Source: Terriglobus albidus (lineage in GTDB: Bacteria > Acidobacteriota > Terriglobia > Terriglobales > Acidobacteriaceae). Taken from it: DNA of 64,000 nt. Made by a program: the position numbers and the translations under genes. Location of the stretch: NCBI RefSeq assembly GCF_008000815.1, contig NZ_CP042806.1, positions 2,232,001 through 2,296,000 on the forward strand. The letters are read 5' to 3'. This document shows positions 7,655 through 16,273 of this stretch, one piece after another (position 1 is the first letter of the stretch; each line of letters begins with the position of its first letter). The notes under the pieces were generated by a model that saw nothing but the letters and a program-made list of their open reading frames with translations, did not search any database and was not told the origin of the DNA.

Positions 7655-9124
7655 ATGGTTAGTTTGAGTTTTCTTTCGTTTGGGAGGGTGCTGGCAGCGA
7701 GTCAGCAGTCACTAATTAGTTCGAAGCCCTTGGATGCAACTTGCAAGAAGGTTTTTCGGAAGCTGGCTTTACGACACGGCAGACGATCCAGAAGACAAAC
7801 ATTACAGGCATTGTTCGTGTGCGCCTGTGCCGTTTCTTTGGGATGTGGTTCTGCGAAAGAGGTACTGGCGGCCGGAGGGCAGCAATATACAACCTCAAAT
7901 TCAGTAACCCTGCCTCAGGTGCAGGCTTCGTCCGCCGATGCGTTTGTTGACTCGATGGGTGTGGTCACGCACATGACCTACGACAACACGCCGTACTACA
8001 CCAACTGGCCGAAGGTGCTCACGTACCTTCAGAATCTTGGTATCCGTCATGTCCGTGATGGATACTTCAATCCTAACTGGGGCGCACCGCTGACCACGCG
8101 GCATCAGCAGTTGGCTCAATCCGGAATCCGCACGAACTATGTTGTGCCGTACGATCCCGCAATCACGTCACAGAGCATCCAGAAACTTGCATCTGTGAAC
8201 AAGGATATGGAACTCCTTGAGGCTCCAAATGAGTGTGATGTCGCGGGGAATTGCGGCGCCTCCGTAACCACAAGCATGGCCAATATGATTGCGTTTACTC
8301 CGGTAGTGCGTTCAGCAGGAACTGCGCTGAATATACCTGTGCTGGGGCCGTCGTTTGCTGCATACGAAACCTATGGGACGGTTGGTAACATCAGCTCTCT
8401 GATGACGCACAACAATCTGCATATCTACTTCGGCGGGCGTAACCCAGGCAGCGCCGGATGGGGTGGCCTGGACGCGCAGGGAAATGCTTATGGATCCATC
8501 CCGTTCTGGCTTGACCAGGCGAACCTCGACGCGCCTGGACTGCCTTCGCTGGTCAGCGAGACAGGGTACTTGAGCTTCCCCGGCAATCCAACACCGTATA
8601 CGATCCCAACAGATGTAGAGGAGTCCTACATCCCACGGACGTATGCTCTCTCATTTCTTAATGGCGTTCACCGGACCTATGTGTATGAACTTCTCGAAGA
8701 GGTCAATTCGCCTGGTTACGGACTGATTGACGGCAATATGAATCCGCGGCCGGCGTATTACGCAATCCAAAACCTGATTGCGAATCTCTCCGATCCGGGA
8801 CCGAGCTTTACTCCAGGAACCTTGCCCTATGCCATCACTGGGGGAGATGCGAACGTACGTAAGCTACTGCTCCAGAAGCACGATGGGAGCTTCTGGCTGC
8901 TCCTCTGGTCAGAACAGAGCAGCTATGATCCGGTGAACTGCTTGTATCTGCCGGTGACCCCGCAGCAGGTGACTCTCTCTCTGGGTGGAACTTACTACAC
9001 CCCCAATATCGGTACGTTCGATACGACGGGACATCTGAATTGGAGCAGCACCCGCACGACAAATCAGACAGTGCCGCTCACGATCTCAGACCAAATTACG
9101 ATTGTGAAGATCCTTCCGCTGTAA
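7655..9124 (+). CDS. Exported clan GH-A-like glycoside hydrolase, copy 2
   Basis: Paralogue of the preceding glycosidase, 489 residues, with most positions identical. Signal region ALFVCACAVSLGCGSAKEVLA, conserved VDSMGVVTHMTYDNT, acid/base motif LLEAPNECD, nucleophile region LVSETGY, and the same C-terminal WLLLWSEQSSYD block. Substitutions lie mainly in loops (for example HIYFGGRNPGSAGWGG against HVYFGGRNPGAEGWGA), so both copies may be active with slightly different specificity. ATG at 7655 opens the conserved SFLSFGR..LAASQQSL stretch in frame; the corresponding ATG in copy 1 is out of frame by one base. It is followed 67 bp later by an intact exported RidA-like gene. Substrate unknown; exopolysaccharide processing is inferred from position only. 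Confidence 0.77.
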   Translation: MVSLSFLSFGRVLAASQQSLISSKPLDATCKKVFRKLALRHGRRSRRQTLQALFVCACAVSLGCGSAKEVLAAGGQQYTTSNSVTLPQVQASSADAFVDSMGVVTHMTYDNTPYYTNWPKVLTYLQNLGIRHVRDGYFNPNWGAPLTTRHQQLAQSGIRTNYVVPYDPAITSQSIQKLASVNKDMELLEAPNECDVAGNCGASVTTSMANMIAFTPVVRSAGTALNIPVLGPSFAAYETYGTVGNISSLMTHNNLHIYFGGRNPGSAGWGGLDAQGNAYGSIPFWLDQANLDAPGLPSLVSETGYLSFPGNPTPYTIPTDVEESYIPRTYALSFLNGVHRTYVYELLEEVNSPGYGLIDGNMNPRPAYYAIQNLIANLSDPGPSFTPGTLPYAITGGDANVRKLLLQKHDGSFWLLLWSEQSSYDPVNCLYLPVTPQQVTLSLGGTYYTPNIGTFDTTGHLNWSSTRTTNQTVPLTISDQITIVKILPL

Positions 9125-9191
9125 GGTCTTCCTCGTTATGATCTCTGATGAATGAGTGTTCCTTTGAGGAACGCTCCGCGGAGGTTACTGC

Positions 9192-9680
9192 ATGAATGCT
9201 GTGAATTTCCTGAGGGGGGCAACCCCCTCACTTCTTTTTTGTCTTGCGCTTTCGTCGTCTGCTTCCGGACAAGCGAAGACCAAATCTCCTGTTGAGTTCC
9301 ACAACTCTCCAGCGCTGGCGCCATCACCTGGTTACAGTCAGTCGGCGGTTGTCACGAGCGGAAAGCTCATCTTTCTTTCGGGCCAGGTCGGCGCCGATAA
9401 AAGCGGCCATATCGCGAAAGATGATTTCAATGCACAGGCAAAGCAGGCCTTTGAGAATCTGAAGACCATTCTTGCTGAAAATGGAGCAGCACCGGCCAAT
9501 CTGGTGAAGGTTAACTATTACGTGGTTGGGCTGAATACAGATCGTCTGAAGTCGTTGCGGGCCATTCGCGATCAGTACATCGACGTTCAACACCCGCCTG
9601 TGAGTACACTTGCCGGCGTAAAGGATCTTTTTCGCGAAGAGTGTCTGATTGAGATCGAGGCTGTTGCGGTCGTTCCCTAG
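9192..9680 (+). CDS. RidA/YjgF family protein with export signal
   Basis: 162 residues. The C-terminal 125 or so form a RidA (YjgF/YER057c/UK114) domain: YSQSAVVTSGKLIFLSGQVG, the helix with QAKQAFENLKTILAENG, VKVNYYVVG, and the closing STLAGVKDLF..ECLIEIEAVAVVP. Classical RidA proteins are cytoplasmic enamine/imine deaminases of about 130 residues. This one has an extra N-terminal hydrophobic signal (PSLLFCLALSSSASGQ), predicting a periplasmic location. The usual arginine that binds the substrate carboxylate in RidA-subfamily members is not at the expected place (lysine in GVKDLF), so deaminase activity is uncertain. ATG at 9192 has GGAGG eight bases upstream. The stop codon is formed by the CTAG at the left edge of an inserted element. 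Confidence 0.82.
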   Translation: MNAVNFLRGATPSLLFCLALSSSASGQAKTKSPVEFHNSPALAPSPGYSQSAVVTSGKLIFLSGQVGADKSGHIAKDDFNAQAKQAFENLKTILAENGAAPANLVKVNYYVVGLNTDRLKSLRAIRDQYIDVQHPPVSTLAGVKDLFREECLIEIEAVAVVP

Positions 9681-9823
9681 TGTCGCGACATAAAATCATG
9701 AAGAGCTTTGCCATCCGAAGCGTTGAAAAAGCAGGTATTACTAGTCACCCCAGCGAACAAGTTCGCTGGGGACCCCGAACGCTCAGATGACAACATTTAT
9801 GACAAGAACTTCCGGGACACGCT
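9681..9823. mobile_element. MITE-like insertion with CTAG target duplication
   Basis: Comparison of the two duplicated units shows about 143 extra bases here, flanked by CTAG at 9677-9680 and again at 9824-9827. The ends read TGTCGCGAC and GGGACACGCT. Inside is a perfect 11-bp hairpin with AA loop (9748-9771, arm CCCCAGCGAAC). Segments such as ATCATGAAGAGC, CCGAAGCGTTGAAAA and GACAAGAACTTC recur in a related element at 47852-47971. No coding capacity. Confidence 0.65.
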
Positions 9824-9826
9824 CTA

Positions 9827-9850
9827 GGCACTGACAGATTTGTCAGTGCC
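9827..9850 (+). terminator. Hairpin after the RidA-like gene
   Basis: Perfect 10-bp stem GGCACTGACA / TGTCAGTGCC with a GATT loop, followed by ATTCTT. The equivalent site in unit 1 (about 7288-7312) is an imperfect version. Likely a weak intrinsic terminator of the duplicated unit. Confidence 0.5.
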
Positions 9851-9919
9851 ATTCTTCGAATCAAGATGGAATGCTTTCGCGTCTCTATTGCAGCAAGATC
9901 AGTGACCGGAGGCATTATC

Positions 9920-10357
9920 GTGGAGATACTCACCATCATCTGTATTGGGCTCATGACAGGCGTCGAGTTTTGCATTGCTGCTTTTATTAATCCAATCTTT
10001 GCTCAGCTTCCCGAGGCTGCGAGAAATACTGCGATCTCTTTGGGTGCGAAGCAGTTGGGGAGGGTTATGCCATTCTGGTACATAGGCGGTCTGCTGCTCC
10101 TGGTGACGGAGAGTGTCGTAAAGCGTCATTCTTCTCATATTGAGTTGCTTTGGTCGGCCTGCCTCACCTGGGTAGCGGCAATCGTATTGTCGATTTTCTT
10201 TCTTGTTCCGATCAATAATCGTATCGTGGCTGCAGGGCCATCGGCGTTTTCCGAGGAGTTACGCCGGCAGCATGATCGTTGGCATCTGCTTCACCGGTGG
10301 CGTGTTGCCGCCCTGGTGATTGCTGTGACGATGTTTCTCTTGGGAGTACAAGCATAG
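9920..10357 (+). CDS. DUF1772-type four-helix membrane protein
   Basis: 145 residues from a GTG at 9920, chosen because GGAGG sits seven bases upstream (9908-9912); a longer reading from ATG 9866 lacks such a site. About four hydrophobic segments: EILTIICIGLMTGVEF, ISLGAKQLGRVMPFWYIGG leading into LLLLVTESV, LLWSACLTWVAAIVLSIFF and VAALVIAVTMFLLG. The conserved VPINNRI and RRQHDRWHLLHRWR segments match the DUF1772 (anthrone oxygenase-like) family. The family role is poorly known; members are often found beside HxlR or TetR regulators, as here, where an HxlR gene follows nine bases after the stop. Probably an inner-membrane protein controlled by that regulator. Confidence 0.78.
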   Translation: MEILTIICIGLMTGVEFCIAAFINPIFAQLPEAARNTAISLGAKQLGRVMPFWYIGGLLLLVTESVVKRHSSHIELLWSACLTWVAAIVLSIFFLVPINNRIVAAGPSAFSEELRRQHDRWHLLHRWRVAALVIAVTMFLLGVQA

Positions 10358-10365
10358 GGTTTGAG

Positions 10366-10722
10366 ATGCCCTGGCATTGGAGGACGATGGCGGTATCGAA
10401 GAAAGAAGCCGGTGAATGCCCTGTCGATGCCATGATGCGTGTGCTCGACGGGCGCTGGAAGGGAACGATTCTCTGGTGTCTGCAGGACGGTCCCAAACGA
10501 ACGAGTGAACTCAAGCGGGCTGTTCCGGAGATCGCCGAGCGCGTCCTGATTCGGCAATTGCAGGAACTTGTCAGCGATGGCATTCTGCAACGAGCCGAAA
10601 GCGATGAGGGTGCGACCCGCGTGTACTACTCCTTCTCCGAGTACGGAAAAACACTGATCCCGATTGTGCAGATGATGTGTGAATGGGGACGTAAGCACCT
10701 GGTGCGAGAAGCAAGTCTGTGA
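10366..10722 (+). CDS. HxlR-family transcriptional regulator
   Basis: A winged helix-turn-helix regulator of the HxlR type, 118 residues from ATG 10366 (AGGG six bases upstream); ATG 10387 is the alternative but its GGAGG is only three bases away. Typical family landmarks: CPVDAMMRVLDGRWKGTIL, then the recognition-helix region RTSELKRAVPEIAERVLIRQ, LQELVSDGILQR, and the wing with TRVYYSFSEYG. The single N-terminal cysteine (CPVD) is the position that senses electrophiles or oxidants in HypR/QorR-like members. It follows the DUF1772 gene with a nine-base gap and probably regulates that operon; its ligand is unknown. Confidence 0.9.
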   Translation: MPWHWRTMAVSKKEAGECPVDAMMRVLDGRWKGTILWCLQDGPKRTSELKRAVPEIAERVLIRQLQELVSDGILQRAESDEGATRVYYSFSEYGKTLIPIVQMMCEWGRKHLVREASL

Positions 10723-10903
10723 GATGAGCCGTCGTCCGGCATCTCGTTTCGAATGATGACGAGGTTGTCAGTGGTCAGACCTTGCACTTGTTCTTACGGA
10801 GCACCTTGCGTTTTCTCCGTTCCTGCTCTCGCCAGTTGTGTTCGTGCCACGATAGGATGCCAGCGGTCCCTGAAAAACTCTCCTTTAGAAGGAAGGAAAC
10901 TGT

Positions 10904-11809
10904 ATGGCTCCTATGCCGTATCGGCCGTCTCGCACTCTTCGTTCACATGTCATTGGTTTCTTGTGCTTTTCTTCACTCGCGTGCGCTTCAGCAGGCCTGA
11001 TGGCGCAAGCGCCTGCTGCGGCGGATACGGCACAGACGCCACGACGTCCCCAGATCGGGCCTGATGGTAAACCGCTGCCGGGCATGCCGAGGTTTCATGA
11101 ACCTGATCCGTACGACATCAATGAACATACTGGCTTCAAGGAGATCTTCGACGGCAAGACATTCAGCGGATGGGATGCCGATACAACGATCTGGCGCGTG
11201 GAAGACGGCGTGATGATCGGTGAAACCCTCGAAGGAAAGCCGCGTGGGAACAACTACATCGTTTATCGCGGAGATTCGACGAAAGACTTCGATCTGAAGT
11301 TGCAGATCAAGGTCGAGAAAGGCGGCGGTGGCGGCATTCAGTATCGCAGCCAAACCGGAGTCCCGTGGACGCGTGCACAACCCGCGGGTTTGCCTCCCTA
11401 TGATCTGCGCTACATGATGACGGGGCCACAGGCCGACTTCTGGTTTCCGGTAAGGCCGCAGGCATTTACCTACACCGGGCAGTGGTACTCGGAGAATACG
11501 ATGCAGGGCATCCTGGCGTGGCGTGGGCAGGTGACGCAGACGATTCCGGGAAAGCCGAATCGTCTGGTTGCAGACATCGGCGACCGTCAGGCGCTCGGTG
11601 GTTATGTGAAGATCAACGACTGGAACGACTATGAGGTAATTGCGCGCGGTGGCGTGATGATGCACATCATCAACGGACACCTGATGGCGGTCTATATTGA
11701 CGACGATCCTAAGTCAGTCAACAATCAGGCCGGTCTGATCGGATTTGAGATCGAGAGCCAGCCATGCAAGATCTCGGTCAAGAATATCTGGTTGCGTAAG
11801 CTGGACTAG
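10904..11809 (+). CDS. Secreted DUF1080 (3-keto-disaccharide hydrolase domain) protein
   Basis: 301 residues. Export signal at about 13-36 (HVIGFLCFSSLACASAGLMA), a Pro-rich linker, then a DUF1080 concanavalin-like domain opening with FKEIFDGKTFSGWDAD and WRVEDGVMIGE, followed by DFDLKLQIKVEKGGGGGIQYRS and NDYEVIARGGVMMHIINGHL, ending KISVKNIWLRKL. DUF1080 members cleave 3-keto-glycosides in characterised Bacteroides and Agrobacterium pathways, so this is a candidate periplasmic keto-glycoside hydrolase. It could serve the oxidoreductases of the 16-32 kb locus, though it is not in that operon. ATG 10904 follows GAAGG at a suitable distance. A bidirectional terminator separates it from the convergent VWFA gene. 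Confidence 0.88.
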   Translation: MAPMPYRPSRTLRSHVIGFLCFSSLACASAGLMAQAPAAADTAQTPRRPQIGPDGKPLPGMPRFHEPDPYDINEHTGFKEIFDGKTFSGWDADTTIWRVEDGVMIGETLEGKPRGNNYIVYRGDSTKDFDLKLQIKVEKGGGGGIQYRSQTGVPWTRAQPAGLPPYDLRYMMTGPQADFWFPVRPQAFTYTGQWYSENTMQGILAWRGQVTQTIPGKPNRLVADIGDRQALGGYVKINDWNDYEVIARGGVMMHIINGHLMAVYIDDDPKSVNNQAGLIGFEIESQPCKISVKNIWLRKLD

Positions 11810-11820
11810 TCAGGAAATGC

Positions 11821-11852
11821 AAAAGAGCCGGGGAGAGGATCCCCGGCTCTTT
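11821..11852. terminator. Bidirectional intrinsic terminator
   Basis: Perfect stem AAAGAGCCGGGGA / TCCCCGGCTCTTT with a short GAGGA loop, with A-tract on one side and T-tract on the other, between the convergent DUF1080 and VWFA genes. Confidence 0.88.
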
Positions 11853-11863
11853 GTCGTTGATGG

Positions 11864-12925
11864 CTACTGTGGCGTTGGCACGCCCGGCCATTCGCGTCCT
11901 GGAGGAGCGATCGGTGCAACCTGCGAGGTTTGCTGAAGCCGGTAACCTTCGCGGGTGCGAATCTTGTATTTCTGCATACTCTTGTCGGCTAGCTTTACGG
12001 TAATGGTGCGCCAGCCCTGGTTGGGATTGGGGGCAGGGTAATAGCTGAGTGAGTAGAGGTGCGCCAGATCTTCGCGGATGGACTCGAAGGCCATCTTCTC
12101 GTCCTTCCAGCTCTTGGAGAAGTAAGCCTTACCTCCGGTGGCTTTGCTAATGCGTTCGAAGACGGTCGTCGAGGCCTCGTCGTTGAGCGCCTCACGGGTA
12201 CTGATCATGTAGATGATGGTGCCCGTGGATTGCGCCAACTCGGCTACGTCTTCCGGGGGAACCATGCTGGCGTTATCCGGGCCGTTGGAGAAGACGACGA
12301 TAGCCTTGCGGCCATGCAGCGGAGCGGCGTCTTTCAAGGTAAGCAGGAGGCTGTTGTATAGCGCCTCATCGTCGCCGGCGACAGTATTGCGGACGCCGCG
12401 GATTACGGCGCTGCGGTCGGCGGTGAGCGGAGTGATCTTCGAGAGATTGCGGCTATAGGAGTAGAAGGCCACCTTGCTGACGCCTTCGAGTGAACGGATG
12501 AAATCAGCGATCGCATCCTGCGCAAAGACGAAGCCGCGGTACATGTAGTTGCTGCTGTCAAACAGAATAAAGACGCTGGCCCCGGCAGTCTGGGGACCAC
12601 CGGTTGCAGATGGAAGAGCAGGGTCCCCGGGTATGGGTGGCGGTGCGGTAGCGGGCACTGGAAGGCCTGTATCGTCAGACGTACGGGTGAGCGTGACACC
12701 TTCTTCAAAGCCCGCGAGCTTTTCGGGGATCTTATCCTCGGTGACGACAAAGTCATCAGGCTTCAGGCCGCCGATGTAATTGCCCTTGCCGTCTGTAACG
12801 GCAACGCTCAATTGTACGAGTACGACGTTGACGCGAATACGTGAGGTGTCTTCCTGCGCACGCAGGCCACCTTGCAAAAGCACCAACAGACCCAATGACG
12901 TTCCAGTCAACAAATTCCTAAACAT
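11864..12925 (-). CDS. VWFA-related acidobacterial-type secreted protein
   Basis: 353 residues with an N-terminal export signal (SLGLLVLLQGGLRAQ). A beta-rich lead domain (VNVVLVQLSVAVTDGKG, LKPDDFVVTEDK) is typical of the VWFA-related acidobacterial family (TIGR03436-like). A von Willebrand A fold follows: VFILFDSSNYMYRG, SKVAFYSYSR, AIVVFSNGPDN and GTIIYMIST. The metal site is DSSNY rather than the full D-x-S-x-S, so the last serine of MIDAS is replaced. The family is expanded in Acidobacteria and its function is unknown; protein-protein interaction in the periplasm or at the surface is the usual guess. It lies 27 bp after the 1012-residue gene on the same strand, likely one transcript. Confidence 0.85.
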   Translation of the reverse strand: MFRNLLTGTSLGLLVLLQGGLRAQEDTSRIRVNVVLVQLSVAVTDGKGNYIGGLKPDDFVVTEDKIPEKLAGFEEGVTLTRTSDDTGLPVPATAPPPIPGDPALPSATGGPQTAGASVFILFDSSNYMYRGFVFAQDAIADFIRSLEGVSKVAFYSYSRNLSKITPLTADRSAVIRGVRNTVAGDDEALYNSLLLTLKDAAPLHGRKAIVVFSNGPDNASMVPPEDVAELAQSTGTIIYMISTREALNDEASTTVFERISKATGGKAYFSKSWKDEKMAFESIREDLAHLYSLSYYPAPNPNQGWRTITVKLADKSMQKYKIRTREGYRLQQTSQVAPIAPPGREWPGVPTPQ

Positions 12926-12952
12926 ACTCAGTGTCCCGTAATCCCCAAAATT

Positions 12953-15900
12953 TCATTGCGCGCTGCTTGCCACTGCCTGCGCCGCTTTTTGTGCAGCAAT
13001 ACTATGCCGGAAGTCTTCTCCCGTTTCTCGCATGGCGCGGTCGAGTGCTGCCCAGTCCTCAATGTGCGATGCGAAGATCTTTGCCGTCATACGCCGTGTC
13101 AGCTCCGGGACAAGACGATGAAGCATGACGGGTTGATAGCCTAGCTCATCGGCAAGCCGAGCCCAATAGAAATTATTGGAGTCCCAACTTTCGCCGAAGA
13201 GGCGGCTCGAGAAGCCTCCGAAGAAGGGAAATGGCTTGATGGCCAAGAGATCGCGGCCATAGCTGGAGTCCATGACTGGATGCGGCACGCCGAAGTCGCG
13301 CGCAATACGATCAGGCCGAGATTCTTCCGGATGCTCTTTACTCAGTGTTTCGAGTTCCTGGCCGGCAGGACTCCATGCCGGCTCCTGCGGGAAGCGCGTA
13401 CGGTACACCGAGGCGAGATAGAAGGCATCGGCTGGAGCTATCTTTGGCGGTGCGGGGGTTTTACTGTTCCATGCATCGTCTACCGTCATCATCTGACCGA
13501 CGGTCAGGCGGTCTTCCAGGATGCTATGGACACGGGAACGGACTTCCGGGTTCTTGCGGGCGAGATCGATCAGGTCTTCTCCGGCTTTCTGATAGAGCGC
13601 GGCAGCGTGCATCTCCGGGGCGGTGATCTCCCACCAGCGCGGCATGCTCGCGGAGACCAGAAGCTCAGGAACCAGCTCGCGCCAGATAAGCGCCTGTACG
13701 TTCTCCGGAACGATAAAGTCCTGCTCCGACTTTGCCAGGGCAAAAGGAAGGTCGGCCAGAGAGCCGGCCAGATAAGCGCCGCCACTGGCGGGCGAGCCGG
13801 TACCGAAGAGCTCAGCGATCATCCAGGCACGTTCGGGGCTTGAAACGGTCATGCCAGTAAAGTCGTGCGCCCGCACGAAGACTGGATTATGGTGCAGCAT
13901 CTGAGCGCCCGGCGGCTCGTAGTAAGCGTAGTTCAGACCCACCAGGGTGTCGCGGAGGAAGGCCGCCAGGGTGCCGCGTGCATTTTCAAGCTGCTGCTTG
14001 TTGGGTTGCGACTTCAGCAGCTTGGTCATGTCGGTGCGAGCCTGGAGCTGAGCATGGCGAATCGAGTATCCACGGGGAGCCCATTCAATGCGCTCCATGG
14101 TGGTGAGAATGGCGCGCGGCATCTCAAACTCGCGTAGTTGCTCGGCCATCGGCAGCAGCTTATCCGGGGTGGTTGTGCCTTGTGAAAGAGCAGAGAGACC
14201 GTCACTGAAGGCGAAGAGCGTATCGAGCGAGACCAGCCGCTGATCGGCCATGACAGAATGGATACGTCCCGCCATCTCCTGCTGCATGGCGCGGGCTTCG
14301 CGGCTGCTCTGGCGCGGGCCACCTAACAGATCGATCCATTCGTCCTGAGTACAGTTCGGCTTACCGGCGGCCGCCATGGCAAGCTGGCCGAGCGATTCGC
14401 GGGCGTGATCGAAGAGCTCGGTATCATTCTGTACCTTGTTGAATGGCTCCAGCATATGGAGCCAGGAAGCATTCAGCATCGTGGGCTGGATCTCATCCTG
14501 CCGCGCCAGTACCTGCCATATGCCGACTACAGCCTGGAAGGAACCGAGAGCATTGCCCCGAAGTGTCTCATTGGAGATGCCGCTTACAGCCTGTGCTGTA
14601 TTGATGAACTGCTGAATCGAGTTATTGTCGAGTTCCGGGAATTCCGCAAAGAGCGGGAACCAGTTGGCGTACTGCGAGAAGTGCGAAGCCATCAGACGGA
14701 CCGTCTGCGGATCGAGAGGTGTGGCGTTGCCGCGAGCGCGGTCGATGGCGTTGGCCTGGAAGAAGATCTGCAGCGGTCCGCTCTCCATATCAGTGCGGGA
14801 GATGCCAACCATTCCTTGCAGCACCTGATCCGGGCGATTCCATCCTTTCGCGTGTTTGGCCCATTCGCTTATCGCGCGGTTGCGCGGTGCATCAGCCAGG
14901 ATCCTCTTCCAGGTATCGATATCGCCCGGAATATGAGGAGTGCCATCGGGAGCCCAGTTCGCACGGGAGAAGAGGACAAGAATATCCGGAGCGCGGCGGA
15001 AGACACCGCGGGTCGCAGGTGGATCCTGGTCGTACGGACGGAAGGCCTCGTAGAGCTGCTTCAAGCGCGTCGGCTCGGTGAGGTGAGCCTGTTGCTCACG
15101 GCTGGCGCGAGACAGAGAATCGAAGTAAGCCGCTGTCCAGCCACGGTCTTTCGCAAGCAGATGAAGGATGAAGTCTCCCGGTGACTGCGGGCTTGCTCCC
15201 ACAATATCTTTCCAGGCATTGTCGCTGGCTGGGCCGCCAGGAACGATGACGCGGTTTTCGTGGACGTCGAGCTCGCCTCCATAGAAGTCGAGGACAGCGG
15301 CGACCGGCGCCAGGCGGCGAAGACCGGGCTGGTGCAGCAGCACGTTGCGTGTTTCAGGATCCAGCTTGCTCATCGCCCAGTAAAGACGCGCTACTGACGG
15401 ATCGTCGACGATGGCGTCAATCAGGCTGCTGATGCCGCGGCGACGGCTGGTGCTGATGCTGAACCAGTCGCTCTCGTGCAACAAGCCTGGCACCTGCGAG
15501 TAGGTGTAAGGCATGGTGAAGGTCTGGCCGTTTTGCAGCGCTTCTTCAAGCTGGGGGAGGGGAAAGCCGGAATCGATCGTCAGGAAGGCCCGGTCGGGAT
15601 CGGCGGTCATGAGCAGCGTGGTCTTTCCGCACCCATTGCGGATGCGGTAACCCAGGATCTGCAGGAGTGGCACTGCGTCCGTGCAGCTTGTCACCTTAAG
15701 AGCTCCCGCTGGTCCGGCGAGCGCCTGTAGCTCCCGTGCCTGGGCGACGTAGCGGTCCAGCAACATCAGATATTCGGATGGCCTGCCGCCGGAGTAGCCG
15801 CGGATAAAGACGCTACGCGCAAAGAGCGGAAGAATGTCTTCCGGAGCAGCCTTCTGGCTGACACCCGCCATGCGCAGGAACGAGCGTAATGGGCCCGGAA

Positions 15901-15991
15901 TCAGCACAGTACTGTTTTGAGCAAACGCGACCGATCCAAGCCCGATAAGGCTTGCCGCAAAGATATATAACCCACGCCGATGGAACCGCAT
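12953..15991 (-). CDS. Large secreted protein of unknown function
   Basis: I do not recognise a characterised family. 1012 residues from ATG 15991 (AGGT seven bases upstream; GTG at 15994 is an alternative). Signal peptide GLYIFAASLIGLGSVAFAQ, then a long, mostly helical, Trp- and Pro-containing protein without transmembrane segments, cysteine motifs or tandem repeats visible by eye. The N-terminal half has strands resembling a degenerate alpha-beta domain (ALKVTSCTDAVPLLQILGYR, RAFLTIDSGFPLPQLEEAL). Landmarks include GVSQKAAPEDILPLFARSVF and PFPFFGGFSSRLFGESW. It is transcribed ahead of the VWFA protein, suggesting a common periplasmic or surface complex. Reminiscent of large hypothetical secreted proteins common in Terriglobia. 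Confidence 0.7.
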   Translation of the reverse strand: MRFHRRGLYIFAASLIGLGSVAFAQNSTVLIPGPLRSFLRMAGVSQKAAPEDILPLFARSVFIRGYSGGRPSEYLMLLDRYVAQARELQALAGPAGALKVTSCTDAVPLLQILGYRIRNGCGKTTLLMTADPDRAFLTIDSGFPLPQLEEALQNGQTFTMPYTYSQVPGLLHESDWFSISTSRRRGISSLIDAIVDDPSVARLYWAMSKLDPETRNVLLHQPGLRRLAPVAAVLDFYGGELDVHENRVIVPGGPASDNAWKDIVGASPQSPGDFILHLLAKDRGWTAAYFDSLSRASREQQAHLTEPTRLKQLYEAFRPYDQDPPATRGVFRRAPDILVLFSRANWAPDGTPHIPGDIDTWKRILADAPRNRAISEWAKHAKGWNRPDQVLQGMVGISRTDMESGPLQIFFQANAIDRARGNATPLDPQTVRLMASHFSQYANWFPLFAEFPELDNNSIQQFINTAQAVSGISNETLRGNALGSFQAVVGIWQVLARQDEIQPTMLNASWLHMLEPFNKVQNDTELFDHARESLGQLAMAAAGKPNCTQDEWIDLLGGPRQSSREARAMQQEMAGRIHSVMADQRLVSLDTLFAFSDGLSALSQGTTTPDKLLPMAEQLREFEMPRAILTTMERIEWAPRGYSIRHAQLQARTDMTKLLKSQPNKQQLENARGTLAAFLRDTLVGLNYAYYEPPGAQMLHHNPVFVRAHDFTGMTVSSPERAWMIAELFGTGSPASGGAYLAGSLADLPFALAKSEQDFIVPENVQALIWRELVPELLVSASMPRWWEITAPEMHAAALYQKAGEDLIDLARKNPEVRSRVHSILEDRLTVGQMMTVDDAWNSKTPAPPKIAPADAFYLASVYRTRFPQEPAWSPAGQELETLSKEHPEESRPDRIARDFGVPHPVMDSSYGRDLLAIKPFPFFGGFSSRLFGESWDSNNFYWARLADELGYQPVMLHRLVPELTRRMTAKIFASHIEDWAALDRAMRETGEDFRHSIAAQKAAQAVASSAQ

Positions 15992-16273
15992 CACGGATAC
16001 CTCGCACCTGGAAAAGCTTCTTTAAACTTGGTCCCGAAACAGAGCCGGTGTTCCGGTGCGAGCAAGACTACATCATCCCTTGTTCCGGGTCCAAGGTCGA
16101 ATACGAGTTTTTGTTTCGTTGAATGTCATTTGATTGTCAGGCGCTTGCGAGGCGGGTCGAAGGAGCTGTAGCCGCTAAAACCGCCTGGCGAAGAAGGGCA
16201 GCCTCCAAACGATCTGAGACGACTCATAAAAACATTTTTTCTTCCCGCTTTTTGGCACCCATCAAAATTTCGG

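Larger units (their letters stand above)
5464..9870 (+). repeat. Tandem duplication: two units of glycosidase plus RidA-like gene
   Basis: Unit 1 runs from about 5464 to 7325 and unit 2 from about 7548 to 9862. Shared blocks include the leader segments ACACCGAGCACGT (5477 and 7560) and GCGCGTTAGCGGTGGTGT, the whole glycosidase gene, the post-stop segment TAAGGTCTTCCTCGTTA, the RidA start region with GGAACGCTCCGCGGAGGTT, the RidA 3' end, and a trailing GATTTGTCAG segment. Unit 1 lacks the central part of RidA; unit 2 carries an extra insertion of about 143 bp after RidA. The units have diverged at many synonymous positions, so the duplication is not recent. Confidence 0.85.
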
